Of a stretch of 64,000 bases of DNA, positions 54,549 through 63,688 are shown one piece after another. The stretch is from Allobosea sp. 117 (GTDB lineage Bacteria; Pseudomonadota; Alphaproteobacteria; Rhizobiales; Xanthobacteraceae). Under the pieces are notes generated by a model. It saw only the letters and a list, made by a program, of their open reading frames with translations, made no database searches and was not told the DNA's origin. The stretch spans positions 62,001-126,000 of the forward strand of contig NZ_JNLC01000012.1 in NCBI RefSeq assembly GCF_000702305.1, read 5' to 3'. Each line of letters starts with the position of its first letter. The first letter of the stretch is position 1. Made by a program: the position numbers and the translations under genes.

Positions 54549-54787
54549 CGCAGCCGACGGGTCCGGCTGAGGCCCCCGGTGGCCATGTTGCCGCAGCGTC
54601 GGAAAGATGTTTTCTCGCCGCCCCCGATGTCCTACCAATTTCACATCCAGTGAGTGAAGTTTGGGTTGGAGGAACGGGGCCCAGCGCCGCGCCTGCGCGC
54701 ACGGCATCGGTTTTGCTTGAGCCAATCCAGCGGAGCGATCGACGGGGTGGTGTGGGAGCCACCTGTGGCGTGAAGGAGCAGGACGCG

Positions 54788-55003
54788 ATGGCGATGACGG
54801 GTACCGTCAAATTCTTCAACACGGAAAAGGGCTACGGCTTCATTCGCCCGGATGACGGCGGGCGCGACGTCTTCGTGCATGTCTCCGCCGTCACACGTTC
54901 CGGCCTCGGCACGCTCGCCGAAGGGCAGCGGGTGAGCTTCGAGGTGGAACCGGACAAGCGCGGCAAGGGGCCCAAGGCGGTCGACCTGCAGACGGCCGAC
55001 TGA
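54788..55003 (+). CDS. cold-shock domain protein (CspA family)
   Basis: 71-residue single cold-shock domain, an RNA chaperone. RNP1 is KGYGFIRP and RNP2 is [24 protein letters not shown] is standard. ATG 54788 has AAGGAG upstream. The 239-base gap to rlmJ is long enough for the extended 5' leader that many csp messages use for temperature control, though no single strong fold stands out. Confidence 0.96.
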   Translation: MAMTGTVKFFNTEKGYGFIRPDDGGRDVFVHVSAVTRSGLGTLAEGQRVSFEVEPDKRGKGPKAVDLQTAD

Positions 55004-55102
55004 TAAGCACGGAGCCCGTTGGTGGCGGCGCGGCGCGCCACCGGCTGCCATCCGCCGCCATCTTCCGGGCGCGTAAGGGACGGCCTTCCGCACGCGCCGC
55101 AG

Positions 55103-55723
55103 ATGGCGGATTTCATGCAACTGCGTTCCTCCCCTGCCTCGCCGTTCGGACGCAAGGTCAAGATCGGCGCGGCCCTGTGCGGCGTCGCCCTCGACATCGT
55201 CTGGGCCGACACCTCCGATCCCGGCGATTCGCTGCGCAGCCAGAACCCGCTCGGCAAGATCCCGGCGCTGCTGCGCGAGGGCAAGGCGCCGGTCTTCGAT
55301 TCCCCCGTGATCCTCGAATTCCTCGACATCGAGGCCGGCGGCGGATGCATCATCCCCGCCGCGGGCGAAGCGCGGATCGCCGCCCTCACCCAGCAGGCGC
55401 TGGCCGACGGCATCATGGATGCCGCGCTTTTGCAGGTCTACGAGGTCCGCCACCGCGCCGAGAACGAGCGCAGCCCGAAATGGGTGGAGAACCAGGCCGG
55501 CAAGGTGACGCGCGGGCTTGATGCCTTCGCCGCCGCGCTGCCGGCGCGCGGTGGGGTGAGCGCCCCGGCCCATGTCGGCGAGATCGGGCTCGCCTGCGCG
55601 CTCGGCTATCTCGACCTGCGCTTCGCCGGAGCCTGGCGCGCCGGCTATCCCGTCCTCGTCGACTGGCTGGCCGATTTCGCCGCGCGCGTGCCTGCTTTCG
55701 AGGCAACCCGCCCGCCGGCGTGA
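55103..55723 (+). CDS. glutathione S-transferase family protein
   Basis: 206 residues. The thioredoxin-like N-terminal part (MQLRSSPASPFGRKVKIGAA) has the Ser-x-Phe site of bacterial GSTs and the cis-Pro motif NPLGKIPALL, followed by FDSPVILEFLD; the helical C-terminal part has GEIGLACALGYLDLRF. It probably conjugates or reduces substrates with glutathione. ATG 55103 is chosen, with ATG 55115 as an alternative; the longer frame to 55019 lacks support. It ends 15 bases before a terminator hairpin. Confidence 0.9.
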   Translation: MADFMQLRSSPASPFGRKVKIGAALCGVALDIVWADTSDPGDSLRSQNPLGKIPALLREGKAPVFDSPVILEFLDIEAGGGCIIPAAGEARIAALTQQALADGIMDAALLQVYEVRHRAENERSPKWVENQAGKVTRGLDAFAAALPARGGVSAPAHVGEIGLACALGYLDLRFAGAWRAGYPVLVDWLADFAARVPAFEATRPPA

Positions 55724-55738
55724 GGCGCCGGAAAACAA

Positions 55739-55766
55739 AAGGCCCGGGCGGACCGGCCCGGGCCTT
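55739..55766. terminator. terminator between GST and Omp25-like genes
   Basis: AAGGCCCGGG / CCCGGGCCTT, a perfect 10-bp stem with an 8-base loop. On the minus strand it is followed by TTGTTTTC, making a good intrinsic terminator for the outer-membrane gene at 55809-56579. On the plus strand the following CGACGTG gives no T-run. Confidence 0.75.
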
Positions 55767-55808
55767 CGACGTGCGCCTCCCCTTGGCGAACGCCAGATGC
55801 AGTGAACC

Positions 55809-56579
55809 TCAGAACTTGTAGTTCACGCCGACCTTCAGCGTCTGGATGCTGAAGTCGAGGTCGCTGCTGTTGAAAAGCTGGTCGAAATTGGTCGCGCCGA
55901 GATCCGAGTAGATGTACTCGGCCTTGAGCGTCCAGTGGTCGGTGACGGCATATTCGACGCCGGCGCCGATCGCCCAGCCCCAATAGGTCTCGCTCTCCGA
56001 CCCCTGGTACCAGCCGAGCTGCGGGCCGCCCGAGAGGTCGACGGTGCCGTTGCCGGAGACCTCGACATTCGCCCAGGCGAGACCGCCGGTGATGTAGGGC
56101 AGGAAGCGGTCGGCGGCGTAGCCGAGGCGGGCGCGGACGGTGCCGAAGGTGTCGATCTTCGCCGTGGCGGTGGCGTTGTAGGTGTCGGTGATGCCCGGCA
56201 GCACCGCGCCATAGCCAAAGCTGAAGGTGTCCTTCATGTCGGCGAACATGACGTCCGCTTCGATGCCGAGCACGACGTTGTTGTAGAATTGGTAGTTGTA
56301 GCCGGCCTGCAGGCCGCCGAACCAGCCGTCCGGCTCCATCGAGCCCGAGGTGTAGGTGTTGATGTAGGAATCGTAGCCCGGCACGTAATAGGGGCCGACG
56401 CCGTCGACACTGGTCCAGCCATAGCCGACCGAGCCGCCGATGTAGAAGCCGGTCCAGGTGAAGACCGGCACCACCGCCACGATCGGCGCCTTGACCGGAT
56501 AGGAGAGATCGGCCGCCATGGCCGGCGCGGCCGAGAGCGCGACGGCGAGGGCGGTGCCGCTCAGAAGCTTGCGAACCAT
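55809..56579 (-). CDS. Omp25/RopB-like outer-membrane beta-barrel protein
   Basis: 256 residues. Signal peptide MVRKLLSGTALAVALSAAPA then MAADLS. The mature protein starts with the family's FTWTGFYIGGSVGYGW and ends VGVNYKF with a terminal aromatic, as required for barrel assembly. Alternating beta strands include GTVRARLGYAADRFLPYITG and AVTDHWTLKAEYIYSDLG. It is an eight-stranded porin-like protein of the Omp25/Hbp type. ATG 56579 has GGAG upstream. A paralogue lies 525 bases away in the same orientation. Confidence 0.93.
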   Translation of the reverse strand: MVRKLLSGTALAVALSAAPAMAADLSYPVKAPIVAVVPVFTWTGFYIGGSVGYGWTSVDGVGPYYVPGYDSYINTYTSGSMEPDGWFGGLQAGYNYQFYNNVVLGIEADVMFADMKDTFSFGYGAVLPGITDTYNATATAKIDTFGTVRARLGYAADRFLPYITGGLAWANVEVSGNGTVDLSGGPQLGWYQGSESETYWGWAIGAGVEYAVTDHWTLKAEYIYSDLGATNFDQLFNSSDLDFSIQTLKVGVNYKF

Positions 56580-57104
56580 GACTGGCACTCCGCGTGAAGA
56601 ACTGCATTCTTCATACGCGAATGACCTAAAGACATCTATGGCATAAAAGTCACAGCGAAGATCGCCATATACACTCTCAAGACGAGATAATGTATATACT
56701 GGTTAATAACTTGATAAAATACTTAAATCGGCAATCGATTCAATTTTAATCAAATCCGACCAATCGCCAACATGGTTAAAAACCCGCTAATCCAACAGCT
56801 TAGCGGTGAGAATAGGCGAGATGTGCACGGGTTTTGCCGCTCATCACGAGGAGCGCCGCACGCCCGGAAGCCGCAACGGGCACCGCATTTTCTTTGAGCG
56901 GATGACGTGGCAATACAGCCGGCGCCGTCACGCCGGACAACAGAAGGGTCACGCGGCCGCTCTCATGGAGCAGAAGGAGGGCGCGCGCCCGGTGGGCACC
57001 CAGCCCGCCGCAGCGGTCGGCCCCTCCGCGGCCCGAAAACAGTTCGGCGGAAACGGCATCGCCGTTCCCGCCGAAAGGCTCGTACTCTGATACGCTCAGG
57101 AAGA
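56580..57104. other. AT-rich region between the two Omp25-like genes
   Basis: 525 bases. The 56610-56800 part is strongly AT-rich and probably contains the promoter of the downstream gene. A small GAAGAA/TTCTTC inverted repeat lies at 56596-56612, just before the downstream gene's start. Around 56930-57080 the composition is GC-rich with no supported gene. Confidence 0.5.
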
Positions 57105-57749
57105 TCAGAACTTGTAGTTCAGACCAGCGCGCAGGACGTTGGCGGTGAGGCCGGCATCCGCGCCGATGCTGTCGTAGTACTCGTCGCCGAAATCCATGTA
57201 GAGGTATTCGGCCTTGGCGGTCCAGTTCGGCGCGAAGCCCCACTCGACACCACCGCCGACGGTCCAGCCGACATGGGTCTTGTCGGAGGTGAAGCCGTCA
57301 TACTTGATCTCGTTGTGGCCCCAGGCGAGACCGCCGGTCACGTAGGGCAGCACGTTGTCGAACGCGTAGCCGAGGCGGGCGCGCACCGTGCCGAAATAGT
57401 CCATCTTGGAACGGACGCCATAGAAGTCGTCGTTATCCTTGAAATCCGAACCCTGGATGTCGGCCTCGGCGCCCAGCACGACATTGTTGCCGAACTGGTA
57501 GTTCACGCCGATCTGGCCACCGGCCAGCCAGCCGTCCGGATCGATGCCGAGGTCATCCGTCAGGCCGGAGCCGCTGCCCCAGCCATAGCCGGCGTTCACG
57601 CCGAGATAGAAGCCGGTCCAGTTGAAGGCCGGGGCGATGATGGCCGCCGGAGCCTTGGTCGGATAGGGCTGGGACATATCGGCGGCGAAGGCCGGGGCCG
57701 CAGCGAGGAGCGCCGCCGCCGCAATGCCAGTGCCAATGATCTTCTTCAT
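57105..57749 (-). CDS. Omp25/RopB-like outer-membrane beta-barrel protein (paralogue)
   Basis: 214 residues. Signal peptide MKKIIGTGIAAAALLAAAPA then FAADMS. The mature part shares FNWTGFYLGVNAGYGWG with its neighbour and ends VLRAGLNYKF; strands GTVRARLGYAFDNVLPYVTG and APNWTAKAEYLYMDFGD are equivalent to those of the neighbour. It is about 42 residues shorter. ATG 57749 is chosen. Tandem divergent paralogues suggest an old duplication. Its own promoter region (57750-58179) is AT-richer. Confidence 0.93.
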   Translation of the reverse strand: MKKIIGTGIAAAALLAAAPAFAADMSQPYPTKAPAAIIAPAFNWTGFYLGVNAGYGWGSGSGLTDDLGIDPDGWLAGGQIGVNYQFGNNVVLGAEADIQGSDFKDNDDFYGVRSKMDYFGTVRARLGYAFDNVLPYVTGGLAWGHNEIKYDGFTSDKTHVGWTVGGGVEWGFAPNWTAKAEYLYMDFGDEYYDSIGADAGLTANVLRAGLNYKF

Positions 57750-58179
57750 AGGTGTGGTCTCCGACGATACTGCAACTATACAACTACGCAGTCGCGAGAT
57801 TGGATAGAGGTCGAGCTTGGCAGGTCGAAGGCAGGATTGCGGCAGATAGTACATAATTGGTGCCCTATTCGCCCCTCACAGCCGTGTGAATTAACCGGCC
57901 GGGACTTTGCAGGTGCATGATTCGTGGAGGTATCCGCCGCGCTCTTTAACCATGAATGCCAGCAACAATTTCGCCACGATTCATTGCGCGATGACGAACA
58001 CCTGTGTCGTACATATCACAGATTCCCGATTACTTACGTACCGTAATAGGCGCCGGGCGGCTGGAATACGCGCCGGCATGGACCCCGGAATCTGTCAAGA
58101 TCGCCCTGTCCGCCCCTGAATCCGGTCCGCCGCGGGTTCGCGGCTGGACGCCTGCCGCAATTGCGGGCATCACACGCCG
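57750..58179. other. intergenic region before the SDR gene
   Basis: 430 bases between the divergent outer-membrane and SDR genes, AT-richer than average near 57770-58060. It contains TTACGTACCGTAA near 58033, a partial dyad. No supported ORF; presumably divergent promoters. Confidence 0.45.
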
Positions 58180-58977
58180 ATGCCCTCGCCCGACGCCACA
58201 CATCCTTCCCCGCGGCAGGTCGCCCTCGTCACCGGCGGCGGCGTGCGGATCGGCCGCGCCATAGCCTGCGCGCTGGCCGGGGCCGGCTACGACGTCGCGA
58301 TCCACCTGCGCCGCCCACCGACCGGCGAGACGCAGGCGCAGGCCGACGCGCTGCTCGCCGAGGTCGCCGCCTGTGGCGGCCGGGGCGCCCTCGTCCATGC
58401 CGAGCTCGCCGACGCGTCCGCCGTCGCCGGGCTGCTGCCGGCGGCGGAGGCCGCTCTCGGCCCGGTGACGCTGCTCGTCAACAACGCCTCCGAATTCCAC
58501 GATGACGGCATCGGCCATCTCGACGCGGCGGTCTGGGACCGCCAGTTCGCGGTCAATCTGCGCGCGCCGGTCTTCCTTGCCGAGGCACTGGCGGCACGAC
58601 TGACGGAGGGTGCGAATGCAGCAGTGGTCAATATTATTGACCAGAGGGTATTGAAGCCGACGCCGCGCTTCCTCTCCTACAGCCTCGCCAAGAGCGGCCT
58701 GTGGGCGGCCACCCGCCTGCTTGCCCAGGCGCTCGCCCCGCGCGTGCGGGTCAACGCGGTGGCGCCGGGCCCGACCATGCGCAGCGCCCGCCAGAGCGAG
58801 GAGGATTTCGCCGCGCAGAACGCGGCCATGCCGCTGGGGCGCGGCGCGAGCCCGGAGGAGGTCGCGGACGCCGTGCTGTTCCTCGCGCGCGCCACCAGCG
58901 TCACCGGCCAGATGATCGCGGTCGACGGCGGCCAGCACATCGGCTGGCAGACGCCGGACACCTTCGTGATCGAATAG
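58180..58977 (+). CDS. SDR family oxidoreductase, pteridine-reductase-like
   Basis: 265 residues. The cofactor motif VALVTGGGVRIGRAIA (T-G-x3-R-I-G) is the version found in pteridine reductases and FolM, with VNNASEFHDDGIG and the catalytic pair Y/K in LSYSLAKSGLW. The C-terminal GQMIAVDGGQHIGW is standard. It may reduce dihydrobiopterin/dihydrofolate-like pterins with NADPH; other carbonyl substrates are possible. It is convergent with the EamA gene, 9 bases apart. Confidence 0.88.
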   Translation: MPSPDATHPSPRQVALVTGGGVRIGRAIACALAGAGYDVAIHLRRPPTGETQAQADALLAEVAACGGRGALVHAELADASAVAGLLPAAEAALGPVTLLVNNASEFHDDGIGHLDAAVWDRQFAVNLRAPVFLAEALAARLTEGANAAVVNIIDQRVLKPTPRFLSYSLAKSGLWAATRLLAQALAPRVRVNAVAPGPTMRSARQSEEDFAAQNAAMPLGRGASPEEVADAVLFLARATSVTGQMIAVDGGQHIGWQTPDTFVIE

Positions 58978-58986
58978 CGGACAGGC

Positions 58987-59925
58987 TCAGCGCCGGCTGT
59001 CCGCCAGCGTGAACCAGCCGACGCTCACCATCACCAGCACCGCGCCAGCGATCTCGGCGGGCGTCACGCTCTCGCCGAGCACAAGGACCGCCAGCACCAT
59101 GGTGGCGACCGGGCTCACCGTGCCGATGGTGGCGTTGGCCTGCGCCGAGATGCGCTGCAGCGCCGCGTTCATCAGGAAGGTCGGCAGCACGGTGGCGCCG
59201 ATGGCGATGGCGACCGACAGCGCGAAAAGGCGCGGCGAAACCAGCAGCGCCGAGAACGGCCGAATGGCGGCGAACTGCAACAGCGAGGCGAAGGCCGCCG
59301 CGCTCATGGCGATGCAGGTGAACAGCCACGACGATCCGATCCTTCCGATCAGGTCGCGGGCCATGAGCTGGTAGAGCGCGAAGCTCATAGCCGCCATCAT
59401 GACGAAGCCCGAGCCGCGCGCGACGTCGACACCCGCCACCGAGAAGTTCTGCAGGAAGATCAGCGCCAGGCCGGCATAGCTGACGAGAAACGCCAGCAGC
59501 GCCCGAGGCCGGATCGGCTGGCGAAACAGCAGCGCGCCGAACAGCACGGTGAACAGCGGATAGGTGAACAGGATCAGCCGTTCGAACGAGGCCGAGATGT
59601 ACTGTAGGCCGAGAAAGTCGACATAGCTGGAGAACCAGTAGCCGAGCGCACCGACCCCCATCGCCTGCAGCACCAGCCCACGCGGCGGCAGCTCCAGCGC
59701 CCTGGCCCGCATGCCGCGTGCCGCCAGCACCCCGATCACGATGTAGAAGGGCAGCGAGAGCCCCATGCGCAGGGCGAGCAGCGTCTCCGCGTCGATTCCC
59801 TCGGCATAGGCGAGCTTGATGATCACGCCCTTGGCCGAGAACAGGATCGCGCCGGCCGCGCCGAGCGCATAGCCGGTCATTGGCAGGCGCGCCGGGGCCT
59901 CCCGTTCGTCCTGAGCCGTCGTCAT
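58987..59925 (-). CDS. EamA-family (DMT superfamily) exporter
   Basis: 312 residues with about ten hydrophobic segments in two EamA repeats. Repeat 1 includes ALGAAGAILFSAKGVIIKLA and repeat 2 begins near ARGSGFVMMAAMSFALYQLM. These carriers export amino acids or other metabolites. ATG 59925 has AAGGAACGG upstream; the frame is open to 60036 without better support. Substrate unknown. Confidence 0.9.
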   Translation of the reverse strand: MTTAQDEREAPARLPMTGYALGAAGAILFSAKGVIIKLAYAEGIDAETLLALRMGLSLPFYIVIGVLAARGMRARALELPPRGLVLQAMGVGALGYWFSSYVDFLGLQYISASFERLILFTYPLFTVLFGALLFRQPIRPRALLAFLVSYAGLALIFLQNFSVAGVDVARGSGFVMMAAMSFALYQLMARDLIGRIGSSWLFTCIAMSAAAFASLLQFAAIRPFSALLVSPRLFALSVAIAIGATVLPTFLMNAALQRISAQANATIGTVSPVATMVLAVLVLGESVTPAEIAGAVLVMVSVGWFTLADSRR

Positions 59926-60354
59926 TGCCGTTCCTTGTGTCGGAAGCAGGCGGAGCGTCGCGCGCTGGAGGGAAACCGGCATCGCGAGCCCCGCGTGCCG
60001 GTGGAGAGGTCGATCGGATTGATCAGCCGCCCCCACCGCTACGCGTGGTAGCGGTAAGCGTAAGGCCTCGCCAGTGGCGGGCCGGGATGCGGCTGGAAAC
60101 GATCATGATGCCGCCGGATTAGCACCGCGGAACAGCACCGGCAATGCGTACCGTAGGGTCAGACGAACAGGCTGCCCCTGTTCGGCGGCGCCGGCGACAC
60201 CTATCTGCAGGAGAGGTCCCCCGATGGACCTGCTTCCTTCCTTTGCGCCTCAGGCGCCTTTCATCCTTCCGACCCCCGCCTTTCGCGAGGGCCGCGTTCC
60301 TCTCCCGGGCGGCGGCGCGCGGCGTCCTGCCCTGCACGATCACAGGATCACGGC
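59926..60354. other. intergenic region before the aldo/keto reductase gene
   Basis: 429 bases of ordinary GC content. An ATG at 60224 with GGAGAGG upstream opens a frame of about 65 codons that runs into the next gene out of frame; its composition is not gene-like, so I treat it as chance. No strong repeat or terminator. Confidence 0.4.
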
Positions 60355-61380
60355 ATGCGCTACAAGACACTCGGCAATACCGGCCTCCTCGTCTCCGAAA
60401 TCTGCCTCGGCACCATGACCTTCGGCGGCAAGGGCTTCTGGACCGCCATCGGCACCCTCGACCAGTCCGTGGCGGACGACATCGTCGCCCGCTCGCTCGA
60501 CGCCGGCGTCAATTTCATCGACACGGCGGACGTCTATTCGGAAGGTGTCTCCGAGGAGATCACCGGCGCGGCGATGCGCAATTCCGGCCGGCCGCGCACG
60601 GACGTCGTGCTGGCGACCAAGGTCTATGGTTCGGTCGGCAGCGGCGGCCCCAATGACCGCGGCGCCTCGCGCGGCCATATCATGGATGGCGTCAAGGCCA
60701 GCCTGAAGCGGCTCGGCACCGACTATATCGACCTCTACCAGATCCACGGCCTCGACACGCTGACCCCGATCGAGGAGACGCTGCGGGCGCTCGACGATCT
60801 CGTCCGGCAGGGTCATGTCCGCTATGTCGGCGTATCGAACTGGTCGGCCTGGACGCTCATGAAGGCGCTAGGCCTCGCCGACCGGCACGGCTGGACCCGG
60901 CCGGTGACGCTGCAGGCCTACTACACCATCGCCGGCCGCGACCTCGAGCGGGAGATCGCCCCGTTGCTCGAGGCCGAGAAGCTCGGCCTGATGGTGTGGA
61001 GCCCGCTCGCCGGCGGTCTGCTCTCCGGCAAATATGACCGCGAGGGCAGCGGCCCGCAGGGCTCGCGCCGCGCCAGCTTCGACTTCCCGCCGGTGGACCG
61101 CGAGCGCGCCTTCGACTGCATCGACGCCATGCGCCCGATCGCGCAGGCGCATGGCGTCTCAGTGGCGCGCGTGGCGCTCGCCTATGTGCTGGCCAAGCCC
61201 TTCGTGATGTCGGTCATCATCGGCGCCAAGAATGTCGAGCAGCTCGACGACAACCTCGCGGCGACCGGCCTCGTGCTGTCGCCGGAGGAGATCGCCACGC
61301 TCGACGCGGTGAGCGCCCTGCCCCGCGAATATCCGGGCTGGATGATCGAGCGGCAGTCGGAAGGCCGCCGCATCGGCTGA
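60355..61380 (+). CDS. aldo/keto reductase
   Basis: 341-residue NADPH-dependent oxidoreductase with a TIM-barrel. The start [20 protein letters not shown] is standard; the catalytic Asp and Tyr are in [11 protein letters not shown], the Lys is in VLATKVYG, and [11 protein letters not shown] supplies the His. The C-terminal cofactor loop [19 protein letters not shown] is also present. It reduces aldehydes or ketones; substrate not determinable. It ends 71 bases before uvrC. Confidence 0.95.
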   Translation: MRYKTLGNTGLLVSEICLGTMTFGGKGFWTAIGTLDQSVADDIVARSLDAGVNFIDTADVYSEGVSEEITGAAMRNSGRPRTDVVLATKVYGSVGSGGPNDRGASRGHIMDGVKASLKRLGTDYIDLYQIHGLDTLTPIEETLRALDDLVRQGHVRYVGVSNWSAWTLMKALGLADRHGWTRPVTLQAYYTIAGRDLEREIAPLLEAEKLGLMVWSPLAGGLLSGKYDREGSGPQGSRRASFDFPPVDRERAFDCIDAMRPIAQAHGVSVARVALAYVLAKPFVMSVIIGAKNVEQLDDNLAATGLVLSPEEIATLDAVSALPREYPGWMIERQSEGRRIG

Positions 61381-61451
61381 TCCGGCATCGCATCCAACCT
61401 CGCGGCGGCGGCCCCTGTTCGCCGCCGCCGCGAATCCCTATTTTGCCGCGC

Positions 61452-63578
61452 ATGACATCCCGCCGGACCATCGACGCCCCCGAGCTCGACGACGATCTCG
61501 CCGAGACCGAGGACGAGGCGCTTCCCCTCGCCGAGGACCTCGCCGACAGCACCCTGCCGAGCGCCGGCTCGATCGCTTCGGGCCGCGAGGCGATCCTGCG
61601 CGCGGTGAAGCACGCACCCTCCGGTGCCGGCGTCTACCGCATGCTGGGTACCGACGGCGCCGTGCTCTATGTCGGCAAGGCGAAGAGCATCAAGAAGCGC
61701 ATCATCGCCTATACGCGCCCGACCGGCCTGACCAACCGCATCGCCCGCATGGTCGCCGCCACCGCCGAGATGGAATTCGTCTCGACCGGCACCGAGACCG
61801 AGGCGCTGCTGCTGGAGGCCAACCTCATCAAGCAGTTGAAGCCGCGCTTCAACGTGCTGCTGCGCGACGACAAGTCGTTCCCCTACATCCTCATCACCCG
61901 CGACCACGCGGCGCCGCAGATCACCAAGCATCGCGGCGCGCACTCGCGGCCGGGCGACTATTACGGCCCCTTCGCCTCGGTCTGGGCGGTGAACCGCACC
62001 ATCAACGCGCTGCAGAAGGCGTTCCTGGTGCGCTCCTGCACGGACAGCTTCTACGAAGCGCGCACCCGGCCTTGCCTGCTGTTCCAGATCAAGCGCTGCT
62101 CCGGCCCCTGCACCGGCGAGATCTCGCACACCGACTACGCCGCCCTGGCGCAGGAGGCGCGCGACTTCCTCTCCGGCCGCAGCCGCGCGGTGAAGGAGCA
62201 CATGGCGCGCGAGATGGAGGAGGCCGCCGAGACGCTGGAATTCGAACGCGCCGCCGCCCTGCGCGACCGTCTCGCCGCGCTCTCTGCCGTGCAGGGCACG
62301 CAGGGCATCAACCCGCGCTCGGTCGAGGAGGCGGACGTCTTTGCCCTGCATCAGGAGGGCGGCGCGACCTGCGTGCAGGTGTTCTTCTTCCGCACCGGGC
62401 AGAACTGGGGCAACCGCGCCTATTATCCGCGCGCCGACCGCGCGCTGGAGCCGGCCGAGGTGCTCTCCTCCTTCCTCGCCCAGTTCTACGAGGACAAGCC
62501 CTGCCCGCGCCTGATCCTGCTCAGCCACGCGGTGGAGGATGCCGAGCTCCTGACCGAGGCGCTCTCCGCCCATGCCGGCCACCGCGTCGAGATCGCCGTG
62601 CCGCAGCGGGGCGAGAAGCGCGAACTGGTCGAGCACGCCTTGCAGAACGCGCGCGAGGCGCTTGGCCGCAAGCTCGCCGAAAGCGCCAGCCAGGCCCGCC
62701 TGCTGGATGAATTGGCCCGCGCCTTCGAGCTGCCGCGCCCGCCGCGCCGCATCGAGGTCTACGACAACAGCCACATCATGGGCACCAATGCCGTGGGCGG
62801 CATGATCGTCGCGGGGCCCGAGGGCTTCGCCAAGAGCCAGTACCGCAAGTTCAACATCAAGTCGGCCGATCTCGCCCCCGGCGACGACTACGGCATGATG
62901 CGCGAGGTTCTCCGCCGCCGCTTCTCGCGGCTGATGCGCGAGGCGCCGCGGGCCGACTCACCTCTCCCCGTCGTGGAGAGGTCGACGGCGCCGCCGTCGG
63001 GTGAGGGGGAAGCAACCTTGCTTGCCCCCGCCCCCTCACCCCACCCCTCTCTCCACCGGGGAGAGGGAGAGGAAGCGCGCAACGACGACACCGCCGAGGC
63101 CTTCCGCGAGACCCCCGAAGGCTGGCCCGACCTGGTGCTGATCGACGGCGGCGCCGGGCAGCTCAAGGCCGCCGCCGACACGCTCGCCGAGCTCGGCATC
63201 GCCGACGTGCCGCTCGTCGGCGTCGCCAAAGGGCCGGACCGCGACGCCGGCCGCGAGACCTTCTTCATGGCGGGACGCGCGCCGTTCCGGCTGGAGCCGC
63301 GCGACCCCGTGCTCTATTTCGTGCAACGCCTGCGCGACGAGGCGCACCGCTTCGCCATCGGCTCGCACCGCGCGCGGCGCAAGAAGGACATCGCGCAATC
63401 CGGCCTGCAGGAGATCGCCGGCATCGGCCCCACCCGCAAGCGCGCGCTGCTGCGCCATTTCGGGACGCTGAAGGCGATCGAGCGTGCCTCGCTCACCGAT
63501 CTCGAGGGCGCGCCCGGCATCAATGCTGCAACCGCACGCGCGGTCTACGACTTCTTCCATGCAAGGTCGGGCGGATGA
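61452..63578 (+). CDS. uvrC: excinuclease ABC subunit UvrC with an in-frame palindromic insertion
   Basis: 708 residues from ATG 61452 (a TTG at 61443 is also in frame). The GIY-YIG domain contains GAGVYRMLG and [16 protein letters not shown] Cys-rich [19 protein letters not shown], a UVR motif (about 240-280), the RNase-H-like C-terminal endonuclease ([28 protein letters not shown]) and the final HhH region ([17 protein letters not shown]) are all present. Residues about 503-540, between REAPRAD and [11 protein letters not shown], are encoded by a three-hairpin palindromic element. It sits in the linker before LVLIDGG, so activity may well survive. pgsA starts 111 bases downstream. Confidence 0.95.
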   Translation: MTSRRTIDAPELDDDLAETEDEALPLAEDLADSTLPSAGSIASGREAILRAVKHAPSGAGVYRMLGTDGAVLYVGKAKSIKKRIIAYTRPTGLTNRIARMVAATAEMEFVSTGTETEALLLEANLIKQLKPRFNVLLRDDKSFPYILITRDHAAPQITKHRGAHSRPGDYYGPFASVWAVNRTINALQKAFLVRSCTDSFYEARTRPCLLFQIKRCSGPCTGEISHTDYAALAQEARDFLSGRSRAVKEHMAREMEEAAETLEFERAAALRDRLAALSAVQGTQGINPRSVEEADVFALHQEGGATCVQVFFFRTGQNWGNRAYYPRADRALEPAEVLSSFLAQFYEDKPCPRLILLSHAVEDAELLTEALSAHAGHRVEIAVPQRGEKRELVEHALQNAREALGRKLAESASQARLLDELARAFELPRPPRRIEVYDNSHIMGTNAVGGMIVAGPEGFAKSQYRKFNIKSADLAPGDDYGMMREVLRRRFSRLMREAPRADSPLPVVERSTAPPSGEGEATLLAPAPSPHPSLHRGEGEEARNDDTAEAFRETPEGWPDLVLIDGGAGQLKAAADTLAELGIADVPLVGVAKGPDRDAGRETFFMAGRAPFRLEPRDPVLYFVQRLRDEAHRFAIGSHRARRKKDIAQSGLQEIAGIGPTRKRALLRHFGTLKAIERASLTDLEGAPGINAATARAVYDFFHARSGG
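62960..63071 (+). repeat. REP-like palindromic element inside uvrC
   Basis: About 112 bases with three hairpins: ACCTCTCC/GGAGAGGT (62960-62982), GGGTGAGGGGG/CCCCCTCACCC (62999-63041, with AAGCAA/TTGCTT nested inside), and CCCTCTC/GAGAGGG (63045-63068). It encodes a Pro/Ser/Glu-rich low-complexity peptide without stops. CTCTCC...GGAGAG elements of this kind are familiar in intergenic regions of Hyphomicrobiales; being inside a gene is unusual, comparable to Rickettsia palindromic elements. Confidence 0.75.
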
Positions 63579-63688
63579 TCGCCGGGCCTGGATACCACAG
63601 GCCATGCCGGCCACGAGCGATCGTCAAGCTTTGGATTGACGCCGGCCCCCCGGATGGCTACCTCGGGTGCATTGGAGCCTGACACTTC

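Noticed and set aside
57907-58119. A 70-codon plus-strand frame before the SDR gene
   Set aside because: No ribosome site and no recognisable composition or motif; lies in a region that looks like promoter DNA.
60224-60418. ATG with a good GGAGAGG site opening about 65 codons before the aldo/keto reductase
   Set aside because: It runs out of frame into the aldo/keto reductase gene, and its product is a featureless Pro/Arg/Ser-rich peptide. Probably a leader or chance.
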